Source: Norana najaformis (taxonomy: Eukaryota; Annelida; Clitellata; Crassiclitellata; Hormogastridae). Taken from it: 64,000 nucleotides of DNA. Below are positions 10,848 to 22,434 of the stretch, piece after piece (position 1 is the first letter of the stretch; each line of letters starts with the position of its first letter). The position numbers were made by a program, and so were the translations under genes. Location: positions 20,088,488 through 20,152,487 of the forward strand of contig OZ029917.1 of the NCBI GenBank assembly GCA_964023275.1. Reading direction: 5' to 3'. The notes below the pieces were generated by a model, which was not told where the DNA came from, did not search any database, and worked only from the letters and a program-made list of their open reading frames with translations.

Positions 10848-12420
10848 GTCGTAATCGTAATCTTGAAAATTTCTAAAGCGCTAGGCTACAGTAAAGCTAA
10901 TTTCAGGGCACCTGCTTATTTACAAGCGTTGCGTCAAGTCAGAGGATTGGAAGGATCAGGGTAACTTTTTTTGGAATGCCTGAGGAGTAATAGAGAGGCT
11001 GGAGACAATCAAGGTGCAGTGTGGTGTATGGATCAGTTAGTTAGAGTTATGGATAAGTTAAGTTAGAGAACTTAAGATGATTAGTTACAGAGGAATGGGC
11101 AATAGCGAGGTAAGAGGATGAACGAATAGAACGGTCTGATTGTATAGTAAAGAGTTTGGGAAAATAAGTAGGTTAGGAGTATTGCAGAAAGTTATAGGAT
11201 AGAAAAAGAACTTTGAAATGAATGCATTTGAGGATTTTCAGCCAGTGGAATGATTTCAAGATAGGAGTGATAGGGTGATGCTTGGGCATCCTCATGACAG
11301 CTCGGGCAGGTGAATTTTGGATGAGTTGAAGATGCTTATTTTACGTTCGTATAAGGAAAGGGGAATTACACAATGGTGAAACTTGGAGTGTTAGGGTTAG
11401 GGTTGGAGGTAGCGATGTTAGAGGCAATTAAAATTGAGCACAGATTGAATGTGCCAAAGGTCATGAATACGAATGAAGCAAGAGATTGGAGATGCAAGTA
11501 GAACATGAGAGATGTGGGTCAAAAGTGATGCTAAGATTGCATACAGGTGAACTAGAGATGAAAATGAGAATGGAGAAATTAGTTGAAAGATGGATAATAA
11601 TAATAATTAGCAACTTCTAATGCGCCAGTGTCTAATGCACAAGGCATCAACCAATGCCACACCAAAACCAAGCCACAATCAGGTCGATATCCAGAAGGTC
11701 AGTCCGCACGACAGAGAGGCAGCCTATGGTGGATAAGCAATTTGAAACAGGTAAGTTTTAAGTTGAGAACGATAGAGTCAGGGATTTTCTTAATCGTACT
11801 TCTAGGATTAATCTTCTAGATCTACCATGATTAGGTAGACCTGGAAGATCAGAAGACCAAGATAAATTCATTTTTGGCAAGGTTGAGGTGAAGGAGGCTA
11901 GAGGACATCCATTTTGAGATTTGGTTGACAATGTCATCAAGCAGCTGAGAGATGGACGAGGAAAGGAACTTGAAGAGAAGGATGTGAAGAGTTGTATGTC
12001 ATGAATGAAAAGGTGGTGGTTGACTGAAGAGGATTCTATTGAGATGGATCGGTGGTGTAATGTATAAAATGAGAGAAGTAGTCATAGGATGGAACATCGA
12101 GGGACACCACAAGACAGTGGGAGAGGTTGTCAGCAATGACTTGAAGCTTTTATAGAAAAGGAGAGGGAAGACAAGTAAGACTGGAACCGAAGAAGGAAAG
12201 TATCAGAGATGCCAAACCCTGAAGATAATCGCTGCAGAAGTAAAGTCATGTTTGATGGTGTGAAAGCACCAGAAATATTGTGAAGACAGAGACAAGAGGC
12301 TTGCCAGTGAAGTGGTGTTTAATGAATCCAAATTGGTAGGGATTGAGAAGTAAGTTAGAAGAAAATCATTAGTCAGGCAAGGAAAGTGCATTAAGTTAGT
12401 TGGAAAATAAAGAAAAATAA
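10848..12420 (-). mobile_element. old, decayed long copy of a family A-like retrotransposon
   Basis: It starts with the hexamer tail and a degenerate terminal signature at 10848. It then tracks the complete element's minus-strand ORF; for example 11220-11330 corresponds to 5620-5760 and 12000-12120 to 6180-6320. Many frameshifts and stops leave no usable frame. Another element end is inserted at about 11590-11760. Confidence 0.7.
11590..11760 (-). mobile_element. 3' end of family B retrotransposon nested in an older copy
   Basis: It carries a (TAA)n tail, then 'cttctaatgcgcc', then 'taatgcacaaggcatcaacc'. The same block ends the plus-strand copy at 27660-27720 in inverse orientation. The flanking sequence on both sides belongs to the older family A-like copy, so this insertion is younger. 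Confidence 0.65.
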
Positions 12421-13251
12421 CATTGAGACCTGCTCTGCCCTTATTACTAGAGCTGGATGATTATCCGTTTTTTATTCAGTATCGGTTTTCGGTATTTACT
12501 TTGATATTTTTTTAAAATCGGTTCGGTAGCGGGTTCGGTTTTTTCAATCACATATCACATGGTGGTATCGCCAGTGGCAGCTCCAGGATTGCTTTTGTGG
12601 GGGGAAGAGCATTTCCAGAGGGGTGCTATATTCAGACAGTCCACCATGCATGCAGGTCTGGTCTGAGGGCACCAGTATATAACCAAGAGGGGTGTGGCGT
12701 GAACCTCCCAATGCCTCTAGCTAAATCGTCACTGGGTATCAGTTGATGTGTTTTTATTTATCCTTTAAGTTTATAGCTCAACTTTGCTCTTGTGCAGTGT
12801 ACAATTTGCAACTCTATGGTGAGCAGTACTATTTTACTGTAGAACCAAACAAAATGATATGGTAAAATTAAAATTGTATTTTATGTGTTCTGCTGTGATG
12901 ATCAGTATCTGTAGTTCTGTACATGATGCCTCATGCAGAATGATGCAGGTTACTGTATTAGCTTATTTAGGCTAATACTAGGCCTACAGTACAGTATGAA
13001 TGTCCAGTATTTGTCATACAAATTCGGTCTTTGCTTATTCATTGTTTGGCAAATTTAGCCTTGGCTGCCTCTCATGGCTGGATTAAGAGATGTTTTTTTC
13101 TTGTCACGACTGGTTCTCTGTTCACAAAATTACAGGCTTTCAGTTTCATGTTACATACGGGATTCAAACTGTTAACTTGCTAATGAAGCCCTCAGAATTA
13201 ACCATTGAATGCATTGTTGCTCTGTCTCAGGTCTCTAAGGCTGGAGTGTGG
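12421..13251. other. intergenic, no gene seen
   Basis: T-rich sequence. The 'gccagtggcagctccagg' stretch at 12571-12588 resembles transposon-end sequences common in invertebrates, but no boundaries were found. The 3' part (about 13000-13251) lies immediately upstream of the GST gene. Confidence 0.4.
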
Positions 13252-13448
13252 TGTTGATTGGCTGGTGCACGGTGTTGATTGGCTGGTGCATGGTGTTGAT
13301 TGGCTGGTGCATGATGTTGATTGGCTGGTGCATGGTGTTGATTGGCTGGTGCATGATGTTGATTGGCTGGTGAATGGTGTTGATTGGCTGGTGCATGATG
13401 TTGACTGGCTGGTGCATGGTGTTGATTGGCTGGTGAATGGTGTTGATT
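13252..13448. repeat. 21-bp minisatellite, each unit carrying a CCAAT-type box
   Basis: Nine full 21-bp units and a partial tenth. Eight units keep the core TGATTGGCT, whose reverse complement AGCCAATCA fits the NF-Y consensus; the unit at 13399-13419 reads GACTGG instead. The units differ only at about two positions near the end (GCATGG, GCATGA, GAATGG). The array ends about 90 bp before the GST coding exon. It may act as promoter sequence; that is inference. Confidence 0.9.
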
Positions 13449-13541
13449 CTGATGGGGGTCTGTCTGTTTACAGACATTCTTCAGAATGATGCTGTTTATG
13501 TTAAATGTAACAATGGAAGTTTTTTGGTTTCTGGGACAGGA

Positions 13542-16500
13542 ATGGCATCTAACATGTTTCTGTTTTGGGGTTCCGGGTCACCACCATGCTGGCGTGTAAT
13601 GCTGGCACTGGAAGAAAAGGGATTGAGTGGATATCCAAACAAGCTCATCTCTTTTGAAAAGCAAGAACACAAGGGAGAAGACATTCTAAAGTGGAACCCA
13701 CGTGGTCAGGTAATGGTGACGAGTTTGACTTTTTTATATGGTTGTACCAGTAAGAAGTGAGTAAGAATAATCTAAGTGGACTGAGACCAATGCATTCACC
13801 AGAGATGTCCTTGAAGACATAACACCTAATTTTGTGTGTGTCATGAATATGCATGTATGACGATTTACAAATGCCGTTCGCATAGTCAGTTTTTGGGGAC
13901 AAGTAGTTATAGACAATGCCCAAGTTATGAGCAGAATCAACCAACTCCACAAGTGAATCACCCAGTTTTAAAGGTTTAAGCCATTCAAACTTCTTGAGCT
14001 GCTGTGGAGTGCCAACAGCAGAATTTCAGTTTTCGATGGGTTGTGGAGAAGTTTATTAGCCACCATCCATGGCTGCGCCTCCTCAAAGACAGTGGACAAC
14101 AGTGGCACAGATGAGCACCACGACAAACTGTCAAACGAAATGTGTATAAATTTGAGCATCATTCATAAGAATGATATCCCAGTGAGTGATTGCCAAGTAA
14201 TGTTCCTAATGGTGTGGCATACACTGTGAACAAAAGAGGATCAAGGACCAAACACATATTAGACGAAGCATTAGACGAATTATTGCCATTTAAGTATACT
14301 GGTTGAGTTCGTGGACTGCGATATGCAGCGGACCCGTGCAGGACCAGGAACCCCAAACCAGTGTTGGAGGCAAAGTAAACAAAATGAATGATCCACAGTA
14401 TCAAAAGCAGCAGACAAGTCAGGAAGAACAATGGCATTTGTTATGTGTAGGAAGGGTAATGAGTTTTTCATGTCAAACCTTTCCAACTCATCAAAAACGC
14501 TGAGGATCAATGAATGGCTGCTTTAACATGAATATTAAGTCACCCATAAGAACTGTTTCAGAAGAGGAGGAAATCAGATACTCAAGTAGTGACTGAAATT
14601 TAGTCAGACTGAGGGAAGGTGGGCAATGTATGTTCATACTGCTTGTTGCCAGAATTGAGGGAAGCAGCAGGGACCTCAGATGACTTAGTCACTTTGATAG
14701 GCAAAGTGAATCTATGAAGTGGAAGATATGAAGAGATACGCAAGAAGGAAAGCAAGTCCCCCACTTTTACCATTGCATGAGGGGCACTTAGGATAGACAA
14801 GGTTGGCCGAGTAAGGTCAGAAATGAATGCCAGTGTATCATTAGGTTGAAGCTAAGTTTCAAATAGGTGTAAGTTCTTGTAAAAAAATTCCTACAAAGAC
14901 AGTTATGTAGAGCTGCAGATTTCTTCCATAGAGAACAGATGTTGAATTGGTTGATGTTAAGTTTTTGGAGCCTGACTGGTCCCCGATTTTTTTCAACATC
15001 ACCAGCTGAAAGAAGCAGGAGAAACGAGAACCAGGACAATGCATGACGGACAGTAGACGATAATATATGTGAATTAGCACTAAACCCAAGACCAAAACCT
15101 TTAGAGGACAATGAACAGGTATGAAAGCAGACCCAGACTGAGGCTATGAATTGATGCAGGACCTGGATTTGCCTCAGTATCTCCTGCCATAAGTATAAAA
15201 TGAAATGTCAATGAGAATTGAATTCGTGATCTTGTTCCTTGTGTTGTTGACGCATGTCTACTTTTAGGGAATAGTAATAGGTATGGCAAGCGAAAAGCTG
15301 TAGTAGGTACAAGGTTGAATGAATTTGCCTGTTCCAAACTGTGAAACAGACAATGTGGGGAAGAATCTGAAAACTCAAGACTGAGTAACTTTGTTCAAAT
15401 CTAGTTCTCAGTGGAAGAACTGCCCACAGTAACATGACCATTTTCAGTGCTAGGAGGAATCAACCTTCAAGTGACCCAAACCACACAACAGCTATGCTTG
15501 TACTGTCACTAAAACTCCCAAATACTAACACATAACTACTTTTCTCAAATCACTTCACTGTCTTGACATACATGAAAGTATAAAGTCCTTTTGCTTACCT
15601 GTAACAGTTAGTCCTCTCAACCCTCTTATCTTTGTAAGTTATTTACAGTCCAGCCTCTCCATTCAACCCAATCCTCTTCTGTTCTGACACTTCTTCACCC
15701 TCCCATCACCTGATCCTTCAAATTTGGAATCACTCTACAGCCATAGCTTCTTCACCCTTCTGGAATAAACCCCCACCAGAGTTACGACAATTATCTGACC
15801 CATTATACGAAGTCACCAACACTTCACCTCTTGCAATTCCTGTGCTGGTCTTTCACTCAAAACTAAAACATTACTTTTCCAAAAATCTTATCCTAATGCT
15901 TCCTCTTCCTCTTATCTCTGTTCCCGCTCCAATACTGAACACCATCCACTGTAGCCGTCTGACTGTCTGCCTGCCTGACTGCTCGATGTTGACCTGGAAC
16001 CAAACCCTTTCTGCCTATTGATTTTGCTTTGTCTGAGTGTCTGTGAATAAGCTGGATCCCACAACTTAGCTTTTGCTGGATGCTGTAGAAATCTCGAGAT
16101 TATGATATGAAAACTTGACCTAAAACTGGTATAGGAAAGAACAATCTTCAGGTAATGGGCAACTCATGAACGCAGAAAACTGAAGTGTGCCTGCCATTTT
16201 AGTGTGAATCTATACTGAAACAATTATAGAACAGTATGGGGAAACATGTTGCATGGAATAAAGGAGAATGGTAGGCGAGGAACCTAGTAAAATGGGCAAT
16301 AATGCAGTGTCTCTTTCCATGCCAAGTCACCCAAGGAAAATGACATAAAACCCGTCACATACGCTTCACAAAGGAATGCAGAGCTGTTAATGATTGGGGA
16401 AAGGCAAGTGAGCATCGTATCATTGTCATGCAACATTAGAATCTCTTAGTATAGCAAGTCTTCAAAATTTTTATCAAGTTTATAAAAATCACAAGACATC

Positions 16501-19500
16501 TTTATGGTCTTGTCTTTATACAGCATGTATTTCTAACTTATTTTGGTGTGTTTGTTGATGCAGAGTTTAAGGAAACATTTTATTTGTTTTTTTCTGTTCT
16601 TTAGGTGCCAACATTTGTTCACAATAACCATGCCATCAATGAATCTTTGGCTGTCTGTGATTATCTGGAAGTGAGTGTTAATACTGCTGAACTTAGAGAC
16701 AATGAATTTAGCCAGTTTACTTGATCTGTGCACGTGTTCACTTGTGTTGTCATATTGTTATAACTGGGAGTTGGATTAAATGGTGTGATATCCCATTACA
16801 TCTTTTTTACTTTTGAATCTGTTTTTGTCCTGGAGTAAATTGTTTGTTGACGTTTTGTTTTCATACTGCACATAGAACATTGCTATACAAATGGGCTCCT
16901 GACACAAACTTAGTGTGATGGCAGTCTGTTTGTTTGGAACCACTCCGTCTTCATTCAATCAATTTATGTTCGACCAAAATATTGATTTGCATTAAGAAAG
17001 CACCACATATATTTTATTGCAGACAGTATTCAAGAATCAAGGTCGAAAGCTGTTGCCAGATGATCCTGTACAGCTTGGCCGGGTTCTCCAAAGAAAGTAC
17101 GAGGTGCAGTGCATTTTTGTCTGTTTTCATTACGAAAGAAATCTAAGACAGTTTTCATGAGCATGTGATTTATTCACATAAAGAGGAAATGCTTTTACCT
17201 TGCACTGACACTAAGGTTTGGTTTGCAGCAAAGGCCATTCTGCAGCGTTGGACCTTCCAGGGTACAATCTTGTACTTGCATTTGAGGTTTGGCACGTAGA
17301 GCAAACACTTCACCCTGGTCATAAGAGTATATAGTTCTGTAATTAACAATGGGATTAATTTCTTCTTTTGGTAACTCCAGCCTGCGAATTCAGTCTGCGC
17401 TGAACCATACTGCCAACTTCATCTACGGTATGACAATATCCAACCACATCTTCATTGGTTGTTTGTCCCATATCAGATCCCATTTGAGTTGTGCTGATGA
17501 CTTAGAAGGCTTCTAAGACTGGTCTTGCACCACGTTATATAGTCAACTACTGCATTCATACCAGCAGAGAAGCATACCACCAGTTTATGTATTGGCTTCT
17601 ATCTTTGTCGAGTGGAATTTCAGACGTCAGCTGAACGTGCTACAAAGTAACACAAAATTCAGTGAACGCTGTTTTGCTATTGCTGGACTTGTGGTTACCA
17701 TTCTCTTCTAAGTCTAGGTTTCACTTTCTCAGTGTATCTTTTAACTCTCTTATTTAACGTTTTGAATCATGTATAGCATCCTTCTCGTCAGTCGTGGCTG
17801 TATTACAACACTGTATAAATTGTTTTATTATTATTATTGCTATTATTATTATTATGATGAGAAGTCATGTAAGTATAATTGTAAGCTTAAAGTTATTGTT
17901 ATTATTGTGGGAAGCATGATCTCAAGAGGACTGAGAGCGTGCTGGTAATGTTTCGGAAAGGCAGATGGCATTTCCTCATTGAACAGTCACAGAAATCTTC
18001 TGGAAGTAGGAGGTCCTTAGTGCATTGTGGATTGCTTGTGTTGTCCTGCTTCCCAATTCTGCAATGAACTCCAGTCACCAGGCACCACTGGTCTCCAAGG
18101 CAACTGCCACAAAGGCTTAAATACATTTAACTATTATTTAGCCCTTTTTTATGAAACTGCACAGTCGACAGCTTCACCTGCTCAGACTGACATGTGAGCT
18201 AGATGAGACAATGCACATGTGTTTGGTACTGTAACGTTCCATGCCAGGCACTATCCATGTGACTGAGGAATGAGTGTCACACCATCTGGGCATTTTATTA
18301 TTAATGTTATTATTAATGTCTTGGTTTCTTTTGTTTTATTGTAGTTTCTAAACCTGGACGAGAAGGGATCAGACTTGGTTCACTATGTCATTGGGACAAA
18401 GCCTGAGGACATTGACAAGGTGAGCTGCTGCTTATTGTCTTTTATGCTAAATTTGTATCAGATCAAACAACAGAAAAATTGTCATCAGAATACATATAAA
18501 TACTAAGATGTTGGAATGTTCATAAAAGATTTGACTGAATTGAAACAACTTTATTGATCACCCAGTTGCAACAAAACATGATACGATATGTAGTTTATAT
18601 GTCAAAGGGAACACTCAGCAGGAACCACATGGTTCCACCAATTGAGTCCCGCAAGTCCGGAGTTGATTATCATCAGGCAGGAACATAAATCTCGGTTATA
18701 ATTCATGTTCTGTTATCCAGTTCAACAAAACTGCTTTTAAAAATTAGTGTTCAAGGAATTATTACCTTTTTTATGAATTATCTCATTTTTATCAGGAATT
18801 TTCTGGGTGGTTTGCACAGTGATCTTAGGTTCTGATTATCAGTGACATGGCTGTAACATATTCATTGAATTTCAGTCTTTGCTTAGCAAAATTTTCACAT
18901 AGTTGAGTCACTGCAACACTAGATATTCAAAATTCAAACTTTTGAAGTGGTTATTTTTTTTAGGAAGAACTCAAGAAAAAACTGAACACGGTCCATGAGG
19001 AGCTAAAGTTATGGGATAAATATGTTGGCGAGGCATGTGGTATTTTCATTGGCTTAGAATTCGTTTATTAGACATTGAAGAGTAACTTTAAGGTGTAGTG
19101 CAGTTATATAAAGTAAACATTTATGAAAACAATTAAGTATCTCTCAAAATCATTGGTAAGCTGTATTGGTACTGGTAAGTTTATCTATTTTTGGCAGGAA
19201 ACATCTCAAAATCATTGGTAAGCTGTATTGGTACTGGTAAGTTTATCTATTTTTGGCAGTTTCCTGTGTAAACATAATTTTGTAGCAGCTGAGTACATGC
19301 ATTGGGAAAGTAATATTGACTGTACGACAGTAAGTGCCATATTCCAATTTAAACTTGGTTTATGCGGCTTTGCCAGAATGTTCTGATGCTACTGAATGTC
19401 ATTTCACACGGAGACCAAATCTGACCATGCCAAAATATCAGTCTTGTTGTGGTGCCCTTCACTGATTTCTACCAAGGTGTATAAATATGCTTATTAAATT

Positions 19501-20508
19501 AATGCCAGTTGTCCAGTTCTAACCCTTTGAATGACAGGGATTGAGAATAATAACCCTGGATTGTAATGTGATCATCATCTGCAGGTATGAACTGAAACAA
19601 TTGAAAATTGAAACAAACATTGTAACATTAATTATTTTCATTTGAAATGGTGTGGTTCATATTTCTACTTTTGTACAGTCTGCAGCATAAATTTCAGTCT
19701 TCCACTGAAGCTTGCGATTCAGAATAGTTATGCAAAATGCAAGATGACTGTTGTATCTATGCTCAGGTCAAGAGACCAAGCAATTCCATGAGCATACCTT
19801 GGAGGACTTTATCCGATAACGGTCGACGTGCAAAAGTTGTCAGTCCAACAAACTAATCGTAATTGTAATCATACAGATTTCTACAGTGCCCAATGAAAGC
19901 CACATCACAGGAACTAGCTTATTCACAGGTGCTCAGTCAAAACTAAATCGATAGGCAAACGTGTTTGGTTCCATGTCAAGATCCAAAAGTCGGGCAGAGA
20001 GATAGTATGGCAGCTATGATGGGTGATGTTTGGGATTGGAGTGGAAAGAGAGATAAGAGGAAGAAAGGGCATCAGTATAGGATCTGTAAAAGAAATGTTT
20101 ACAGTTTTGAGTAAAAGGCCAATGCAGAAATTGCAAGCTGTGTATGACAGACTGCAATGTAATTTTCATTGTGAGAATTAGGTATAAAAGAATTCAGTGC
20201 ACATGTTTTGATAATGCTCCAAGAATTTATCAGATGACTAAGTAATAAAACTTGTATAATCTGTAGTATTATTCATTCTTGTGTTACAGAATGGGAGTGA
20301 CAGCTACATCGCTGGGAAGGAGTTATCAATGGCTGACATTGTCTTATTTCCATCACTTGCCCTCTATGTTCGAATGGGACTTGACCTTGGAAAGTCTCAT
20401 TCACACCTGGCCAGCTTTTATGAGAAGATGTGTAAGCTGCCAAGTGTGGAAAAGACCTGGCCACCTCACTGGAAAGGAACTGAAGCCCCCAAAAAGCCCT
20501 TCCTTTAG
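13542..20508 (+). CDS. gstr: rho-type glutathione S-transferase
   Basis: Six coding exons: 13542-13709, 16605-16670, 17023-17103, 18345-18419, 18964-19032, 20290-20508. They encode 225 residues, and every intron is phase 0. Exon 1 encodes the thioredoxin-fold start with the GSGSPPCWR motif and ends NPRGQ. Exon 2 gives VPTF and NESLAVCDYLE, the conserved glutathione-binding (E)S segment. Exons 3-6 give the helical C-terminal domain, including LSMADIVLFP. Length and motifs match fish and invertebrate rho-class GSTs (glutathione conjugation, cytosolic detoxification). The frame stays open 35 codons upstream, but ATG 13542 matches the family's N terminus. Intron 5 appears to use a GC donor (19033). 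Intron 1 holds two retrotransposon fragments. Polyadenylation signal at 20858. Confidence 0.92.
13720..15400 (-). mobile_element. decayed CR1-like retrotransposon with two 2A-like motifs
   Basis: It lies in intron 1 of the GST gene, opposite strand. Pieces of the frame are readable on the minus strand: GDTEANPGP (15184-15158), a second motif GDVEKNRGP (15003-14977), an endonuclease start (LNINQFNICSLWKKSAALHN), then LPDLSAAFDTVDH, NPSKTEILLL and LGIVYNY-like blocks of reverse transcriptase. Multiple frameshifts and stops show it is dead. The family differs from the complete element at 5110-8793. Confidence 0.7.
15605..16110 (+). mobile_element. 3' fragment of family A retrotransposon
   Basis: Plus-strand copy of the end of the family A ORF and 3' UTR: 'ctggaataaa' aligns with the PLWNKLPPELRQLS region, followed by the 'ctgtagaaatctcgag' terminus. 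It is truncated at its 5' side and frame-broken. It sits in GST intron 1 next to an oppositely oriented, older element. Confidence 0.78.
19143..19259. repeat. 62-bp tandem duplication in GST intron 5
   Basis: Positions 19143-19197 are repeated exactly at 19205-19259 (period 62). The identity implies a recent duplication. Each copy contains two GGTAAG-like sites and a TTTTTGGCAG, but neither is needed for the gene model. Confidence 0.9.
19855..20135 (-). mobile_element. 3' fragment of family A retrotransposon
   Basis: Hexamer tail, terminal signature and 'agcttattcacagg' as in the complete element. It is inserted in GST intron 5 opposite to the gene. It extends into the last codons of the former ORF. 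Confidence 0.78.
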
Positions 20509-20857
20509 AAGCCTGATAATCAGAGTAGCAGTTTTACAAAATAACTGCAAACATACTGAGTAACAGCTAACTTTTTACCCAATTATTTTCATTTTCAAAC
20601 TGGATAATATGAGGACAAATACTTTAGTTTTAATGACATTAACTGTAGCAATACAATATAGTTTTAAGATTACTGACAACTAACTGTGGTGAATCATTCA
20701 CGCATCAGTAACATTTTAAAATGTAGCTTGAACTTTTAGTATCACTAACAACAGGATTTGCTTGTTCTTTTGATGTTTTGAGTAATTTTGTTTTTGAGTT
20801 AGTTTAGTATTTTTGCAATATGAACTTGATTTTTAAAATGTGCACACTGAAAATCTG

Positions 20858-20863
20858 AATAAA
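20858..20863 (+). promoter_or_regulatory. polyadenylation signal AATAAA of GST gene
   Basis: First AATAAA after the GST stop codon, 350 bp downstream. It would give a 3' UTR of roughly 370 bp. Confidence 0.6.
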
Positions 20864-20880
20864 ATATTTCTCCTACATCT

Positions 20881-22317
20881 CAACAGCACTACATTGCTCC
20901 GATTGTCTGCTCTAAAGAGAGCTGTACAGCAGCCTTATATTACAAAATTTGGTTCTTGGACAGAAACTGATGTCTTCTGCAGATCCTTAGACAGGGACAA
21001 TTCTGTAAGAGCAGAGAACGGCCTGTAGGTTTAAAATTAGCCATAAACAATGACTGAACTGTTTTTCGAACACAAGCAAAACAATACTATCAAAACATTT
21101 ACAAACCTTTTATATGAAACCTTATGCAGAAACATAAAATTCAAAATTAGCACAATGAAAACTACAGTGTGCTTTCATATTCATATTAAACTGAGTGCAG
21201 TAGAAGAAACCAAACGTCAGTCTGATAAGTTAGACTGCAAAATCAATTCCTTTCAGACAAAGCCTTGGCATTCAAAGAATTGGCACTGCATTAAGAACTT
21301 GTCAGTTGGTTGAGTGTGGCTCATGTGGTAGCCATTTACTCCTTGGTTTTGTATTGCAATGCTTACCTCCATAAAGTACTGAATGTCTGTGAGTTTTGGA
21401 GGTAATAGCCATTTATTCCATGGATAGGTTTCCATGTGTTACTGCTCTGCATTACAGCTAAATGTTCCTACAGGCTATAAACCTTGGGACCGAAACTCTG
21501 ACCAGTTCGATGTGAAGGGCTTGCATAAAGTAAGTTGGGAATCGCTCGCAAATGCTTGTAGCCCTCTTACCAGTGTGACTGACCTTACCTATCAAGTGAA
21601 TTAAAAAACAGCAATCCAAATACGAAGGCAGGCCACAGACAAAAATTGCCAGCAAGAGCATATCCAGTGTCTAATCTGGCCATATCCAATTTTATTTTGG
21701 GGTACTCCATTGAATTGGTTCCCAAAAGTGGTTAGGGTAATGGTTCTTTACTAAACATGTAAAAGCAAGGCCGTGATAAAACCAGGAAATTGAAAAGGTC
21801 ATAACAGAAAATAAACACAGGTAAAAATTTGGGAAAGTAAGAAAGGCCAATAAAATCTGAAATTTTTAAATCTTCAAAAATATTTTTATGCCAACTAAAC
21901 TTCCATCAAGGTAAAATTGGCAAACCGAACTACAGTGTACAGTGATGCTTTTTACTAGGCCCTCTATGTACACTTCTTGGTTCACCACTAATTGCAAAGA
22001 TCACAATATATACTGGCCACCGTACTTACCGAAGAAGCTGGATGGATAAACGTCTTGTGTAATGCAGTAGTCTATCATAAAATGTCTGGCTCTACGGATA
22101 AGAAAGAGCTTTTATGAAGTTGGATGTGAATGATATGCACAATGTAGAGGTAACAGTCATTTACAATCATCCCTACAGAAACTCCTGAGCAGCATGGCCC
22201 ATGGCTGATGGATCTTGTAGCTGAGGCACACATGCTTCCATAAAAATCAACTGATAGGACATCATTTTCAACTTGCCATCTTATTTACTAACCTATAAAG
22301 ATAGATGACTGAGTGAG
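20881..22317. other. intergenic, nothing recognised
   Basis: AT-rich sequence without a supported gene or recognisable repeat family. Confidence 0.5.
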
Positions 22318-22434
22318 CACTAAGTGGTGTGGTATTCCATGGATGGTCACCCATTCAAGTACTAACCAGGCTCAATGTTGTTTAACTTCACTGCACCTGC
22401 CAGTGATTTATCAACAACACCAAAAGGCCACCAA
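22318..22434 (-). pseudogene. 5S rRNA-derived sequence (pseudogene or 5S-headed SINE)
   Basis: The minus strand contains GAAGTTAAACAACATTGAG, CCTGGTTAGTACTTGAATGG and GTGACCATCCATGGAATACC in the order and spacing of the middle and 3' part of animal 5S rRNA. Several mismatches and a disturbed 5' part exclude a normal functional 5S gene. The A-box/intermediate/C-box promoter region is partly kept. I do not see a clear SINE tail, so pseudogene and 5S-derived SINE both remain possible. Confidence 0.75.

Noticed and set aside
13205..13489. Open frame of repeated VDWLVHG heptads
   Set aside because: It is only the 21-bp minisatellite read in an open frame, since 21 is divisible by three. The opposite strand is equally open. 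No splice or start support.
17380..17700. Possible reverse-transcriptase C-terminal remnant on the plus strand in GST intron 3
   Set aside because: Blocks such as RIQSALNHTANFIYG faintly resemble CR1-like ends, but too degraded to support.
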